A program made the translations under genes and the position numbers. Of a stretch of DNA of 64,000 nucleotides, positions 17,503-26,731 are shown piece by piece. The stretch spans positions 1-64,000 of the forward strand of contig NZ_AFCF02000002.1 in assembly GCF_000203975.2 (NCBI RefSeq), written 5' to 3'. This DNA comes from Leisingera sp. ANG1 (GTDB lineage Bacteria > Pseudomonadota > Alphaproteobacteria > Rhodobacterales > Rhodobacteraceae). The stretch's first letter is position 1; every line of letters starts with the position of its first letter. The notes below the pieces were generated by a model. The model had not been told where the DNA came from, searched no databases, and saw nothing but the letters and a program-made list of their open reading frames with translations.

Positions 17503-20500
17503 CCATCCGCGACGCCGCCTCTGAGGCGCAGTTCCGCGCCGCCCGGCCCGATGCCTCCACCTGGCTGGCGGCAAATGCCGGCTCCGGCAAGACCAAGGTG
17601 CTGACCGACCGGGTGGCCCGGCTGCTGCTGAAGGGCGTGCAGCCGCAGCACATCCTGTGCCTCACCTATACCAAGGCCGCCGCCAGCGAGATGCAGAACC
17701 GGCTGTTCAAGCGGTTGGGCGAATGGGCGATGCTGGAAGATCCGGCGCTGATCGCAGCGCTGACCGAATTGGGAGAGGTCAACACTGCGGCTGAGGATCT
17801 GGCCAAGGCGCGCACCCTGTTTGCCCGCGCGATTGAGACGCCGGGCGGGCTGAAGATCCAGACCATCCACTCCTTCTGTTCGTCTCTGCTGCGCCGCTTC
17901 CCGCTGGAGGCCGGCGTCAGCCCGCAGTTTTCCGAAATGGACGACCGTGCGGGCCAGCTTTTGCGGGCGGAGATCATGGAGGATTTTGCGCAAGGCGCTG
18001 ATGCCCCGCTGGTCGATGCCCTGGCGCGGCATGTGAGCGACAGCGACTTCGAAACACTCACTTCCTCAATTTGCAATCGCCGGGCCGACTTCGGAGAGAC
18101 GCTGGACTGGGACGGGCTGCTGGACCTGTTTGGCCTGCCCAAAGGTTTCGATGAAACAGCGCTTGAATCACTGGTGTTTCTGGGCGGCGAGGAAGAGCTG
18201 CTGCAGCGTACCCGGGAGATGCTGGGGCAGGGCGGTTCAACCGACCAGAAGGCGGCGAAGAAACTGGCCGGGATCACCAAGCCGGCAATCGCCGATCTTG
18301 GCGCGCTCGAAAGCGTGTTCCTGACCGGCGCCGGCGCCAAGGAGCCTTTCACCGCCAAAATAGACAAGTTCCCAACCAAGAAACTGCGCGAATCCCACCT
18401 GTCGCTGATGGACCAGCTGGAACCGCTGATGCTGCGGGTTGAGGACGCGCGCGCCAAACGTCTGGCGCTGACTGCCGCGCGCAAGAGCCACGACCTGCAC
18501 CGCTTCGCGGCCGCCTTCCTGCCGGAATATGAACGGCGCAAGCAACTGCGCGGCTGGCTCGACTTTGACGACCTTATCCTGAAAGCCCGGCAACTGCTGA
18601 ACGATCCCGGCGTAGCTGCCTGGGTGCTGTACCGGCTGGACGGCGGCATTGACCACATTCTGGTGGACGAGGCACAGGACACCAGCCCAGTGCAATGGGA
18701 CGTGATCGAAAAACTCGCGCAGGAATTCACCGCCGGCGAAGGCGCGCGCTCGGATGTGGAGCGCACCATCTTTGTGGTCGGTGACAAGAAGCAGTCGATC
18801 TATTCCTTCCAGGGCGCTGACCCGGATGCGTTTGACCGGATGCAGCAGGAGTTCGGCAACCGGCTGGCGGAAACAGGGGCAGGGCTGCAGGATGCCTCGC
18901 TCGATTTCTCCTTCCGCTCCTCTGCGGCTATCCTGAAGCTGGTCGATCTGGTGTTCAAGGACAGCCCGCGGGCCGGCTTCCGCAAGGACGCGCTGCATAG
19001 GGCCTTCAAGTCGGACCTGCCAGGCCGGGTGGACCTGTGGCCGGTGGTAGAAAAGGTGGAGGATGACGAGGATCCCGATTGGACCAGCCCCGTCGACCGT
19101 CCCAGCAGCCGCCATCACACGGTGATCCTGGCAGAACGGATTGCCGGGTCGATCAAGCAGATGATTGAAACCGGCGTCACCATTCCGGAGGATGGGCCCG
19201 AACGCGGCACCTTTCAGCGCCGTCCGGTGCAGGCCGGCGATTTCCTGATCCTGGTGCAGCGCCGCTCCGATCTGTTCTCGGAAATCATCCGCGCCTGCAA
19301 GAAGGCTGAACTGCCTATCGCCGGCGCTGACCGGCTGAAGGTCGGTGCGGAGCTGGCGGTCAAGGACATTGCCGCGCTGCTGCGGTTCCTGGCGCTGCCC
19401 GAGGACTCCTTGTCATTGGCAGAGGCACTGAAATCGCCGCTGTTCGGATGGACCGAGCAGGCGTTGTTTGATCTCGCACACCGGCGGGAGGCGATGTACC
19501 TGTGGCCCGCGCTGCGGGAGCGGGCACAGGAGTTCCCGGAGACCATGGCGGTGCTGGATGACCTGCGCGCCAATGCGGATTTCCTGCGGCCCTTTGATCT
19601 GATTGAGCGTATCCTGACCCGCCACGGCGGCCGCCAGAAACTGCTGGGCAGGCTGGGGCCGGAAGCGGAAGACGGCATCAACGCGCTGCTGTCGCAGGCT
19701 CTGGCGTATGAGCGCACCGATGTGCCCAGCCTCACCGGGTTTCTGGTCTGGATGCAGACCGATGATCTGGAGATCAAACGCCAGATGGGCGCGGCCGGCA
19801 ATATGATCCGGGTGATGTCGGTGCATGGATCCAAAGGTCTGGAGGCGCCGATCGTGATCCTGCCGGACACCGCCAAACGCCAGGCCCCGCGGGACGCGGA
19901 GATCATGCTGGCCGAAGGCACACCTGTCTGGAAGCTGCCCAAGGACCAGATGCCCGCTGCTATGCTGGCGGCCCGTGAAGCTGCCCAGGAAAAGCTGCAG
20001 AATGAACGCCTGCGGCTGCTCTATGTGGCTCTGACCCGGGCGGAAAAGTGGCTGATTGTCGCTGCCGCGGGCGACGCGGGCGAACAGGGCGACAGCTGGT
20101 ACCGCATGACAGAGGGCGCCTTGCGCGAGGGTGGCGCAAAGGAATTCGACTGTCCCGGCGGGGCAGGATTACGCCTGCAGCACGGGGATTGGGACGGGCT
20201 GCCTTTGGTTGCAACGCCGGTCGAGGAAGTTGTGCAACACAGCCTGCCCGAGGTTTTCAACCGGCCAGCCAGAGCCTATGCGGCGCCGGCGCCGGCGCTC
20301 AGCCCCTCTGACCTGGGCGGGGCGAAGGCCTTGCCAGGTGACCTGGGCCTGGATGAGGAAGCCGCCAAGGCTCGCGGCAGCCGGCTGCACCTGCTGCTGG
20401 AGCACCTGCCGGGCCGGCCTGAAGACCACTGGCCGCAGCTTGCCGGCAACCTTCTGCAGGATGCCGAGGATACTGCAGAGCTGCTCGCCGAGGCGTCCGG

Positions 20501-20852
20501 TGTTCTGCAAAACGCCGGCTTGTCCCATATTTTCGCCCCTGAAACCCTGGCAGAAGTGCCCATCACCGCCGACCTGAACGAGGGCCGTCTGCATGGCATC
20601 ATTGACCGCCTGATCGTCACACCTGACAGGGTTCTGGCGGTGGACTTCAAATCCAATGCCACCGTACCGGAAGTGCCGGAACAATGCCCCGAAGGTTTGC
20701 TGCGCCAGATGGGTGCCTATGCCCATGCGCTGGCACAGATTTACCCGGGCCGCACTATCGAAACCGCGCTTCTTTGGACCCGAACGGCCACGCTGATGCC
20801 GCTGCCGCACGAACTTGTGACAGCGGCGCTGATGCGGCGTCTGGAACCTTGA
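17499..20852 (+). CDS. addA: Double-strand break repair helicase AddA
   Basis: A UvrD-family superfamily 1 helicase with a nuclease domain, partner of AddB. The 1117-residue protein has Walker A AANAGSGKTKVL (24-35), TYTKAAASEM, IQTIHSFC, Walker B DHILVDEAQDTSPVQ, VVGDKKQSIYSFQGADP, the motif V segment VMSVHGSKGLEAPIV and motif VI LLYVALTRAEKWLIV. The C-terminal nuclease is visible as HGIIDRLIVTPDRVLAVDFKSNA. The ATG overlaps the addB stop (ATGA). It ends the five-gene cluster; trxA follows after about 60 bp. Confidence 0.96.
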   Translation: MTIRDAASEAQFRAARPDASTWLAANAGSGKTKVLTDRVARLLLKGVQPQHILCLTYTKAAASEMQNRLFKRLGEWAMLEDPALIAALTELGEVNTAAEDLAKARTLFARAIETPGGLKIQTIHSFCSSLLRRFPLEAGVSPQFSEMDDRAGQLLRAEIMEDFAQGADAPLVDALARHVSDSDFETLTSSICNRRADFGETLDWDGLLDLFGLPKGFDETALESLVFLGGEEELLQRTREMLGQGGSTDQKAAKKLAGITKPAIADLGALESVFLTGAGAKEPFTAKIDKFPTKKLRESHLSLMDQLEPLMLRVEDARAKRLALTAARKSHDLHRFAAAFLPEYERRKQLRGWLDFDDLILKARQLLNDPGVAAWVLYRLDGGIDHILVDEAQDTSPVQWDVIEKLAQEFTAGEGARSDVERTIFVVGDKKQSIYSFQGADPDAFDRMQQEFGNRLAETGAGLQDASLDFSFRSSAAILKLVDLVFKDSPRAGFRKDALHRAFKSDLPGRVDLWPVVEKVEDDEDPDWTSPVDRPSSRHHTVILAERIAGSIKQMIETGVTIPEDGPERGTFQRRPVQAGDFLILVQRRSDLFSEIIRACKKAELPIAGADRLKVGAELAVKDIAALLRFLALPEDSLSLAEALKSPLFGWTEQALFDLAHRREAMYLWPALRERAQEFPETMAVLDDLRANADFLRPFDLIERILTRHGGRQKLLGRLGPEAEDGINALLSQALAYERTDVPSLTGFLVWMQTDDLEIKRQMGAAGNMIRVMSVHGSKGLEAPIVILPDTAKRQAPRDAEIMLAEGTPVWKLPKDQMPAAMLAAREAAQEKLQNERLRLLYVALTRAEKWLIVAAAGDAGEQGDSWYRMTEGALREGGAKEFDCPGGAGLRLQHGDWDGLPLVATPVEEVVQHSLPEVFNRPARAYAAPAPALSPSDLGGAKALPGDLGLDEEAAKARGSRLHLLLEHLPGRPEDHWPQLAGNLLQDAEDTAELLAEASGVLQNAGLSHIFAPETLAEVPITADLNEGRLHGIIDRLIVTPDRVLAVDFKSNATVPEVPEQCPEGLLRQMGAYAHALAQIYPGRTIETALLWTRTATLMPLPHELVTAALMRRLEP

Positions 20853-20914
20853 CGATCCGTTAAGCCGTACATAGGTTCCAACTCCAGTTGCCACACACTC
20901 ATGGAGACATGCAT

Positions 20915-21235
20915 ATGTCCACCGTAGCCGTCACCGACGCCACCTTTGACGCCGAAGTCAAGAACTCCGATATCCCCGTTGTGGTGGATTTCTGGGCCGA
21001 GTGGTGCGGTCCCTGCAAACAGATTGGCCCGGCTCTCGAAGAGCTTGCCGCAGAATTCGGCGGCAAGGTGAAAATCGCCAAGGTCGACGTTGACAGCAAC
21101 CCGAACTCCGCCGCTGCCATGGGCGTGCGCGGCATTCCGGCGTTGTTCATCTTCAAGGACGGCCAGGTGATCTCCAACCGTGCCGGCGCCGCCCCCAAGG
21201 CCGCGCTGCAGAGCTGGATCGAAGAGTCGATCTGA
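20915..21235 (+). CDS. trxA: Thioredoxin
   Basis: Cytoplasmic disulfide reductase that donates electrons to ribonucleotide reductase, PAPS reductase and Msr enzymes. The 106-residue protein has the active site [11 protein letters not shown] (C31 and C34), the KVDVDSNP segment and the cis-proline RGIPAL. The start at 20915 has GGAG 8 nt upstream and is favoured over in-frame ATGs at 20909 and 20888. A strong terminator follows. A TTAA in the upstream gap is isolated and not a CtrA site. Confidence 0.97.
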   Translation: MSTVAVTDATFDAEVKNSDIPVVVDFWAEWCGPCKQIGPALEELAAEFGGKVKIAKVDVDSNPNSAAAMGVRGIPALFIFKDGQVISNRAGAAPKAALQSWIEESI

Positions 21236-21259
21236 GCCGGATCCAAACCGGATTTCTTA

Positions 21260-21295
21260 GGGCTGTCCCCACGGGGACGGCCCTTTTTTGTTTTA
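21260..21295 (+). terminator. Rho-independent terminator of trxA
   Basis: GGGCTGTCCCC and GGGGACGGCCC form an 11-bp stem with one G-T wobble, followed by TTTTTTGTTTT. This is a textbook intrinsic terminator 24 bp after the trxA stop. Confidence 0.92.
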
Positions 21296-21386
21296 AGCGC
21301 TGGCGTACCGGCTGGCGGCAAACTGGCACTGTCCTTTGAGCTGATACCCTGCGACGGTTCGCCTTGAGACAGGTAAAGGAGGCAAA

Positions 21387-21734
21387 ATGGCCAAGACACG
21401 GGTACTGGTGGAATTCGGCATGGGCACGTCGCTGAGGCGCGAGGACTATACTGAAGCCGCTCGCCGGGCGATCAAGGACGCGCTGTGGCACAACTCCGTC
21501 AATATGGCGGAACTGTTTGATTTCCGTAAGGAAGACATGATCATCGACGCGGAGATCGGTGTGCAGAAACCAGAAGCGGTAGACAGGGACGCACTGCTGG
21601 AGATTTTTCCCTACGGCCAGCCCAGCATCCGGGTTTTGGAAGGCGGGCTCGACATTGAAAAACCGCAGGGCGGATGCACGGTGATAGCCAATGCGGCTGT
21701 GGTGGTTTCCTTTGACATGGAGACGGTGGAATGA
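21387..21734 (+). CDS. Lin0512 family protein, copy 1
   Basis: A 115-residue member of the Lin0512 family of conserved hypothetical proteins. The shared pattern is VEFGMGTSLRREDYTEAARRAIKDALWHNS, then IDAEIGVQKPEAVD, ending GGCTVIANAAVVVSF. The fold and role are unknown; family members form dimers or oligomers from structural genomics reports, as far as I recall. It has GGAGG upstream and overlaps the second copy by 4 bp (ATGA), so the pair may form a hetero-oligomer. Confidence 0.82.
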   Translation: MAKTRVLVEFGMGTSLRREDYTEAARRAIKDALWHNSVNMAELFDFRKEDMIIDAEIGVQKPEAVDRDALLEIFPYGQPSIRVLEGGLDIEKPQGGCTVIANAAVVVSFDMETVE

Positions 21735-22102
21735 GCGAGAAACGCATCATCCTGGAAATGGGCACCGGCAACGACCTTTACGGCCAGGATTACACCAAGG
21801 CGGCGCGGCGCGCGGTGCAGGACGCACTGCATCATTCGTCGATCACCCTGTTTTCCAAGCTTGGCATCGATCACAGCGAAATGCGTGTTGACGTGACCAT
21901 CGGGGTGCAGCGGCCGGAGGCGGTGGATTGCGATCTGGTAGCGCAGGACTTGCCGCGGGGCAGGGCCAGTGTGCGGGCGGTCAACGGCGGGCTGGATGTG
22001 GAGGATGCAGAAGCCGGCAGCTGCCATGTGGTGGCCACCGCAGCAATCGAGGCCTGGCTGCCGGATCAGGCCGGAAAATACAAAATCACAGCCCCGAAAT
22101 GA
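21731..22102 (+). CDS. Lin0512 family protein, copy 2
   Basis: A 123-residue paralogue of the preceding gene. It matches it block by block: LEMGTGNDLYGQDYTKAARRAVQDALHHSS, VDVTIGVQRPEAVDCD, GRASVRAVNGGLDVEDAEAGSCHVVATAAIEAW. The two copies are clearly related but have diverged, in keeping with an old tandem duplication and subunit specialisation. It is translationally coupled to copy 1 and followed by a hairpin shared with the convergent DUF1127 gene. Confidence 0.82.
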   Translation: MSEKRIILEMGTGNDLYGQDYTKAARRAVQDALHHSSITLFSKLGIDHSEMRVDVTIGVQRPEAVDCDLVAQDLPRGRASVRAVNGGLDVEDAEAGSCHVVATAAIEAWLPDQAGKYKITAPK

Positions 22103-22106
22103 ACAA

Positions 22107-22128
22107 AGCCGCCCGTTTCTGGGCGGCT
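22107..22128. terminator. Hairpin between Lin0512 pair and DUF1127 gene
   Basis: AGCCGCCC and GGGCGGCT pair around GTTTCT, 4 bp after the Lin0512 stop and 28 bp from the end of the convergent DUF1127 gene. The T-content after the stem is modest on both strands. Confidence 0.6.
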
Positions 22129-22155
22129 CATTCAATGTCTTCGACCATTTTAGTC

Positions 22156-22347
22156 TCAGATCTTGGCGATGTCGGCGCGGCTCATGCCAATGTCGTCCAG
22201 CTGTGCGTCAGTCAGCCGGGCCAGAGCCTTGCGGGTCTCGCGGGCTTCATACCACTCCACGATGGAGGTTTTCACATTGGTCATAGCGTCGACCACGCGG
22301 AGAACGGTGACTGCTCCGAGCGGCGCATGAATGTTTGCGGTCGTCAT
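22156..22347 (-). CDS. DUF1127 small protein
   Basis: A 63-residue basic protein whose C-terminal half is the DUF1127 motif: VEWYEARETRKALARLTDAQLDDIGMSRADIAKI. In Rhodobacter sphaeroides a DUF1127 protein (CcaF1) binds RNA and is made with stress-related small RNAs, so a post-transcriptional role is possible here but only inferred. The start at 22347 removes a long unsupported N-terminal extension and fits the usual size of the family. It is convergent with the Lin0512 pair and divergent from hslV. Confidence 0.85.
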   Translation of the reverse strand: MTTANIHAPLGAVTVLRVVDAMTNVKTSIVEWYEARETRKALARLTDAQLDDIGMSRADIAKI

Positions 22348-22568
22348 TTGCGCATATCCTTCTAAGAAACAGCCGACCCTGTGCCGGTTGTGAGCCCCAT
22401 GTAGGATGCGTAGCTGAGTCCCGCAATTGCCGGTTCGACAGCCCCGCCTTGCGCTTTCTGCATAGCGGCGAAACCCCTTGCAGTCCGTGCAAAGCCTGTG
22501 ATCCGGCCCGCTCTCTTGTGCCGGCGGGGGGATGGTTCCATATAGGGGGCAACTAAACGGAGGCATTT

Positions 22569-23132
22569 ATGGCAGACGATCAATTCCCCGGCTGGCACGG
22601 CACCACCATCATCGGCGTCAAGAAGGACGGTCAGGTGGTCATCGCCGGCGACGGCCAGGTGTCGCTGGGTCAGACGGTGATCAAGGGCACCGCCCGCAAA
22701 GTGCGGCGCCTGTCGCCCGGCGGTTTTGATGTGGTGGCAGGCTTTGCCGGCTCGACCGCCGATGCATTCACCCTGCTGGAACGGCTGGAAGCCAAGCTGG
22801 AAGCAACCCCGGGCCAGCTGGCCCGCGCCAGTGTGGAACTGGCCAAGGACTGGCGCACCGACAAATACCTGCAGAAGCTGGAAGCGATGCTGATCGTCAC
22901 CGACGGCACCGATATGTTTGTAATCACCGGCGCCGGCGATGTGCTGGAGCCCGAACATGATGTGGCGGCCATCGGATCCGGCGGCAATTTTGCCCTGGCC
23001 GCAGCCCGCGGCATGATGGACAGCGATAAATCCGCGGAATCCGTTGCCCGCGACGCCATGGCCATTGCCGCCGATATCTGCGTCTACACGAATGGAAACC
23101 TGACCGTCGAATCCATTGGACGGGAAGGCTGA
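22569..23132 (+). CDS. hslV: ATP-dependent protease peptidase subunit HslV
   Basis: Threonine peptidase of the HslUV (ClpYQ) protease, a cytoplasmic dodecamer. The 187-residue precursor should be cleaved after [11 protein letters not shown] to expose the catalytic threonine of [32 protein letters not shown] and [21 protein letters not shown] are typical, as is [17 protein letters not shown] near the end. GGAGG precedes the ATG. The gene is separated from hslU by a membrane-protein gene, which is unusual. Confidence 0.96.
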   Translation: MADDQFPGWHGTTIIGVKKDGQVVIAGDGQVSLGQTVIKGTARKVRRLSPGGFDVVAGFAGSTADAFTLLERLEAKLEATPGQLARASVELAKDWRTDKYLQKLEAMLIVTDGTDMFVITGAGDVLEPEHDVAAIGSGGNFALAAARGMMDSDKSAESVARDAMAIAADICVYTNGNLTVESIGREG

Positions 23133-23133
23133 G

Positions 23134-24204
23134 GTGGGCAGGGTCAACCAGGACGATCTGCGCGCCGCCGTTGGCTCAGGCCTGCTGAGCGAGGCTCAGG
23201 CCGCCTCGCTGCTGGCATTGGCCGACAGCCGCCGGGGCGTCAGGGAAAACCTGGCTCCGGGCGATGAACCCTTTGAACTGTTTAAAGGGTTCAACGAGAT
23301 ATTCATCGTCATCGGCCTGTTGATCCTGGCCTCCGGCTGGATGGCTTTTACAGCCGTCGATCTGGCAGGCTCGCTGGGCGGCTATCAGCAGAAGGCGGTC
23401 TATTCCGCCATCGCAGGGGCCGCGGTTCTTTGGCTGCTGTCCGAATACTTCATCCGCCGCCGCCGCATGGTTGCACCTGCCATCGCCCTGTCGCTGCTGT
23501 GGGCCGGCAATGCAGGCACCGGGTTTACAGCATATTTCTCGCAACCTTTCATGATTGCGCAGAACGACTTCTCCAGCCTGCCGCTGCCTGTTGCAGCCGC
23601 AACCGCTACAATCGCGGTGTTCTGGATGCGCTTCCGGGTCCCCTTTGCCATGGCATTGATTGCTTTGGGGGTCTTTGCGGTTGCACTTCTGTCGGGCGCC
23701 ATACGGGCCGGCACCCCAGCAGGAATAAGCGATCTGTTCCTGCTGTCAGCCAGTGGCCCCTTTGCCTGGATCACTCTGGCCGTCGGGTGTTGCGTTTTTG
23801 CGGTTGCGATGATTTTCGATCTCAGCGACCCGCACCGGGTGACGCGGCGGTCCGCGCAGGGGTTCTGGCTGCATGTCGTTGCCGCACCGGCCCTGGTCAA
23901 CACCATTGCTCTCAGCCTTCTGGACAGTGGCACCTCCAGTTCAAATTTTCTCTTATTTGCCGTCCTTGTGCTGTTTGCCCTCATCGCAATCATCATCGAC
24001 CGCCGGTCCTTCCTGATTGCCGCCATCGGCTACAGCGTCACCCTGGCCGGCACCGTGTTCAGCGGCGAAGGCACCGCCATCACCATACTGGCGCTTGGTG
24101 TGTTTCTGGTTGCCCTCGGCGCCTTCTGGAGCCGCATCCGAGCGGTCCTGCTTACCCCCTTGTCCGGTGTGCTGCCACTTGACCGGCTGCCGCCCTCACA
24201 CTGA
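23134..24204 (+). CDS. DUF2157-like multi-pass membrane protein inside the hslVU operon
   Basis: A 356-residue protein with a soluble N-terminal segment of about 55 residues ([18 protein letters not shown]) and then about ten hydrophobic helices. The start is a GTG one base after the hslV stop, preceded by GGGAAGG; a TTG at 23116 is also in frame. The layout, with a short helical start followed by many helices, recalls DUF2157 proteins, but I cannot confirm the family. It ends 13 bp before hslU. Its position suggests co-translation with the protease subunits. Whether it has a role in membrane-protein quality control is speculation. Confidence 0.65.
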   Translation: MGRVNQDDLRAAVGSGLLSEAQAASLLALADSRRGVRENLAPGDEPFELFKGFNEIFIVIGLLILASGWMAFTAVDLAGSLGGYQQKAVYSAIAGAAVLWLLSEYFIRRRRMVAPAIALSLLWAGNAGTGFTAYFSQPFMIAQNDFSSLPLPVAAATATIAVFWMRFRVPFAMALIALGVFAVALLSGAIRAGTPAGISDLFLLSASGPFAWITLAVGCCVFAVAMIFDLSDPHRVTRRSAQGFWLHVVAAPALVNTIALSLLDSGTSSSNFLLFAVLVLFALIAIIIDRRSFLIAAIGYSVTLAGTVFSGEGTAITILALGVFLVALGAFWSRIRAVLLTPLSGVLPLDRLPPSH

Positions 24205-24217
24205 AACGGAAAGACCC

Positions 24218-25528
24218 ATGACTGATCTGACCCCCCGCGAAATCGTCTCGGAACTGGACCGCTTCATCATCGGCCAGAAGGAAGCCAAGCGCGCCGTCGC
24301 CGTGGCGCTGCGCAGCCGCTGGCGGCGCAAGCAGCTGGCCGACGACCTGCGCGATGAAGTGTACCCCAAGAACATCCTGATGATCGGCCCCACCGGCGTC
24401 GGCAAAACCGAGATTTCCCGCCGTCTGGCGAAGCTCGCGCGCGCGCCTTTCATCAAGGTTGAGGCCACCAAGTTCACCGAGGTCGGCTATGTCGGCCGGG
24501 ATGTGGAACAGATCATCCGCGATCTGGTGGACAGCGCCATTGCCCAGACCCGCGAGTACATGCGCGAAGACGTGAAGGCCAACGCCCATAAGGCCGCAGA
24601 GGACCGGGTTGTGGAAGCCATCGCCGGCAGCGATGCCCGTGAGGCCACCCGCGAGATGTTCCGCAAAAAACTGAAGGCGGGGGAGCTGGACGACACGGTG
24701 ATCGAACTGGATGTGGCCGACACCTCCAATCCGATGGGCATGTTCGAAATCCCCGGCCAGCCCGGTGGCGGCAACATGGGAATGCTGAACCTGGGCGACC
24801 TGTTCGGCAAGGCGATGGGCGGGCGCACCACGCGCAAGAAGATGACCGTTGCCGAAAGCTATGAGGTGCTGATCAGCGAGGAAGCTGACAAGCTGCTGGA
24901 TGACGAAACCGTCACCCGCACCGCGCTGGAGTCGGTGGAGCAGAACGGCATCGTCTTTCTGGATGAGATCGACAAGGTCTGCGCCCGTCAGGAAACCCGC
25001 GGCGGCGACGTCAGCCGGGAAGGCGTGCAGCGCGACCTGCTGCCGCTTATCGAAGGCACCACCGTCAGCACCAAACACGGGCCTGTGAAGACCGACCATA
25101 TCCTGTTCATCGCCTCCGGCGCGTTCCATATCGCCAAGCCGTCGGATCTGCTGCCAGAACTGCAGGGCCGCCTGCCGATCCGCGTCAACCTGCGGGCGCT
25201 GACCGAAAAGGACTTTGTCCGCATCCTCACGGAGACCGACAATGCGCTGACACGGCAGTACACCGCGCTGATGGGCACCGAGGAAGTTGAAGTGACCTTC
25301 ACGGAAGACGGGATTGCCGCGCTGGCCAAAATCGCGGCTGAGGTGAACCAGACTGTCGAAAACATCGGCGCGCGGCGGCTTTACACCGTAATGGAACGCG
25401 TGTTCGAAGAACTCTCCTTCACAGCGCCTGACCGCTCGGGCGAGGCGGTCACGGTAGACGCGGCTTTTGTGAAAAAGAACCTGGGAGAGCTTGGCCGCTC
25501 TGCGGATGTCAGCCGTTACGTGCTGTAA
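24218..25528 (+). CDS. hslU: ATP-dependent protease ATPase subunit HslU
   Basis: AAA+ unfoldase that feeds HslV. The 436-residue protein starts [37 protein letters not shown] and has Walker A GPTGVGKT (57-64), the pore loop [18 protein letters not shown], Walker [15 protein letters not shown], sensor region [23 protein letters not shown] and the C-terminal RYVL that inserts into HslV. The intermediate I-domain (residues about 110-245) is glycine- and methionine-rich, as usual. The ATG at 24218 is preferred over the long overlapping frame from 24017, which lies inside the membrane-protein gene. Confidence 0.97.
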   Translation: MTDLTPREIVSELDRFIIGQKEAKRAVAVALRSRWRRKQLADDLRDEVYPKNILMIGPTGVGKTEISRRLAKLARAPFIKVEATKFTEVGYVGRDVEQIIRDLVDSAIAQTREYMREDVKANAHKAAEDRVVEAIAGSDAREATREMFRKKLKAGELDDTVIELDVADTSNPMGMFEIPGQPGGGNMGMLNLGDLFGKAMGGRTTRKKMTVAESYEVLISEEADKLLDDETVTRTALESVEQNGIVFLDEIDKVCARQETRGGDVSREGVQRDLLPLIEGTTVSTKHGPVKTDHILFIASGAFHIAKPSDLLPELQGRLPIRVNLRALTEKDFVRILTETDNALTRQYTALMGTEEVEVTFTEDGIAALAKIAAEVNQTVENIGARRLYTVMERVFEELSFTAPDRSGEAVTVDAAFVKKNLGELGRSADVSRYVL

Positions 25529-25609
25529 ACTACCCAAGCCGCGCTGAGCCACTGGACAATGGCGGCAGGTCGGATAGCCTGCCGCTGTTTGAGTTTGGGG
25601 GCAAATATC

Positions 25610-26725
25610 ATGCAGGTTCTGCGCGCAGTTTGCGTATTGTTCGTGACCGTCCTCGCAGGCTGCACGGACAGGTCCTACTCGCCCACAGTTCCTGGAGCTT
25701 TGCAGCTTGGCACTGCCAAGACCGTATTTGCAGCGACCAACCGCGATCCCCTGCCGGATGGCACTTTTGGTTCTGACCGGACCGAAGGATTCAGCCTGCT
25801 TGAACTTACTGTGTCAATTCCGCCCAACCGGCAGCCTGGATCCTTGGAATTCGGATACCAGGATCCAGATCCAGCCACTGAGTTCACCATGGCCGGACGC
25901 CGGAAATTCGAGAGCGAAGCTGCCTTTTCTTCACGCCTGAACCAAGAACTGGCCAAGTTTCCGCCGCAGGAGCGGGACGTCACTGTATTTGTGCACGGCT
26001 TCAATTCCACCCAGGCCGAAACCGCGTTCCGCGCGGCGCAACTCACCCATGACATCAATGTTCCCGGGGCAACTGTCATTTATTCCTGGCCCAGCAAGGG
26101 CAAGGCGCTTGGCTATGCATATGATGCAGATAGTGTCCTGTTTGCCCGCGACGGGCTGGAGATGCTGCTGCGCAAGCTGCGTTCGCCAGGCACCGGCCGG
26201 GTTGTGGTGGTGGCGCATTCCATGGGCGGGCTGCTGACCATGGAGGCGCTGCGCCAGATCGAAATCAAGTCACCGGGATGGACCGCCCGCAACCTGGGCG
26301 GCGTGGTTCTGATGTCTCCGGACCTGGACGTTGATGTGTTCAAATCGCAGATGCAGCGCTTTGCCGAAGTCCCGCAGCCGTTTGCCATCTTCGTTTCGCA
26401 AAAGGATAGTATCCTGACCCTGTCGCAACGGCTGCGCGGATTGAACGGGCGGGCAAGGCTGGGCAATCTCAACAATATTGAGGAAATCAGCGACCTTCCG
26501 GTAGAAGTCATTGATACGACGGCCTTTGCCGACGAAGCGGAATCGCAGCATTTTGTTGCTGCCAGCTCACCGGCGCTGCTGGCGCTGCTGAAAGGCGCCC
26601 GGCAAACGGCGCAGACATTCGAACGTGATCAGGACCGTCTGCGCAGGATTTTACCGGGCCAGATCGTTATCCGGGACAGTGCCATAGAAATCGCGCTGGA
26701 AGGCCCCCCATCCAATAACCGGTGA
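25610..26725 (+). CDS. Lipoprotein alpha/beta hydrolase (DUF900 family)
   Basis: A 371-residue predicted lipoprotein. The signal sequence MQVLRAVCVLFVTVLAGC has a lipobox LAGC with the acylated cysteine at residue 18. The hydrolase domain shows VFVHGFNSTQAETAFRAAQL (oxyanion HG), the nucleophile elbow VVAHSMGGLLTMEAL and a late histidine in ESQHFVAAS. This matches DUF900 (PF05990), with unknown substrate. The start at 25610 is chosen because it opens the signal peptide. It lies 81 bp after hslU and is convergent with the smr gene. Confidence 0.85.
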   Translation: MQVLRAVCVLFVTVLAGCTDRSYSPTVPGALQLGTAKTVFAATNRDPLPDGTFGSDRTEGFSLLELTVSIPPNRQPGSLEFGYQDPDPATEFTMAGRRKFESEAAFSSRLNQELAKFPPQERDVTVFVHGFNSTQAETAFRAAQLTHDINVPGATVIYSWPSKGKALGYAYDADSVLFARDGLEMLLRKLRSPGTGRVVVVAHSMGGLLTMEALRQIEIKSPGWTARNLGGVVLMSPDLDVDVFKSQMQRFAEVPQPFAIFVSQKDSILTLSQRLRGLNGRARLGNLNNIEEISDLPVEVIDTTAFADEAESQHFVAASSPALLALLKGARQTAQTFERDQDRLRRILPGQIVIRDSAIEIALEGPPSNNR

Positions 26726-26731
26726 CAGCCG

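Noticed and set aside
24152-25552. 466-codon minus-strand frame
   Set aside because: Antisense of hslU, which is complete and typical.
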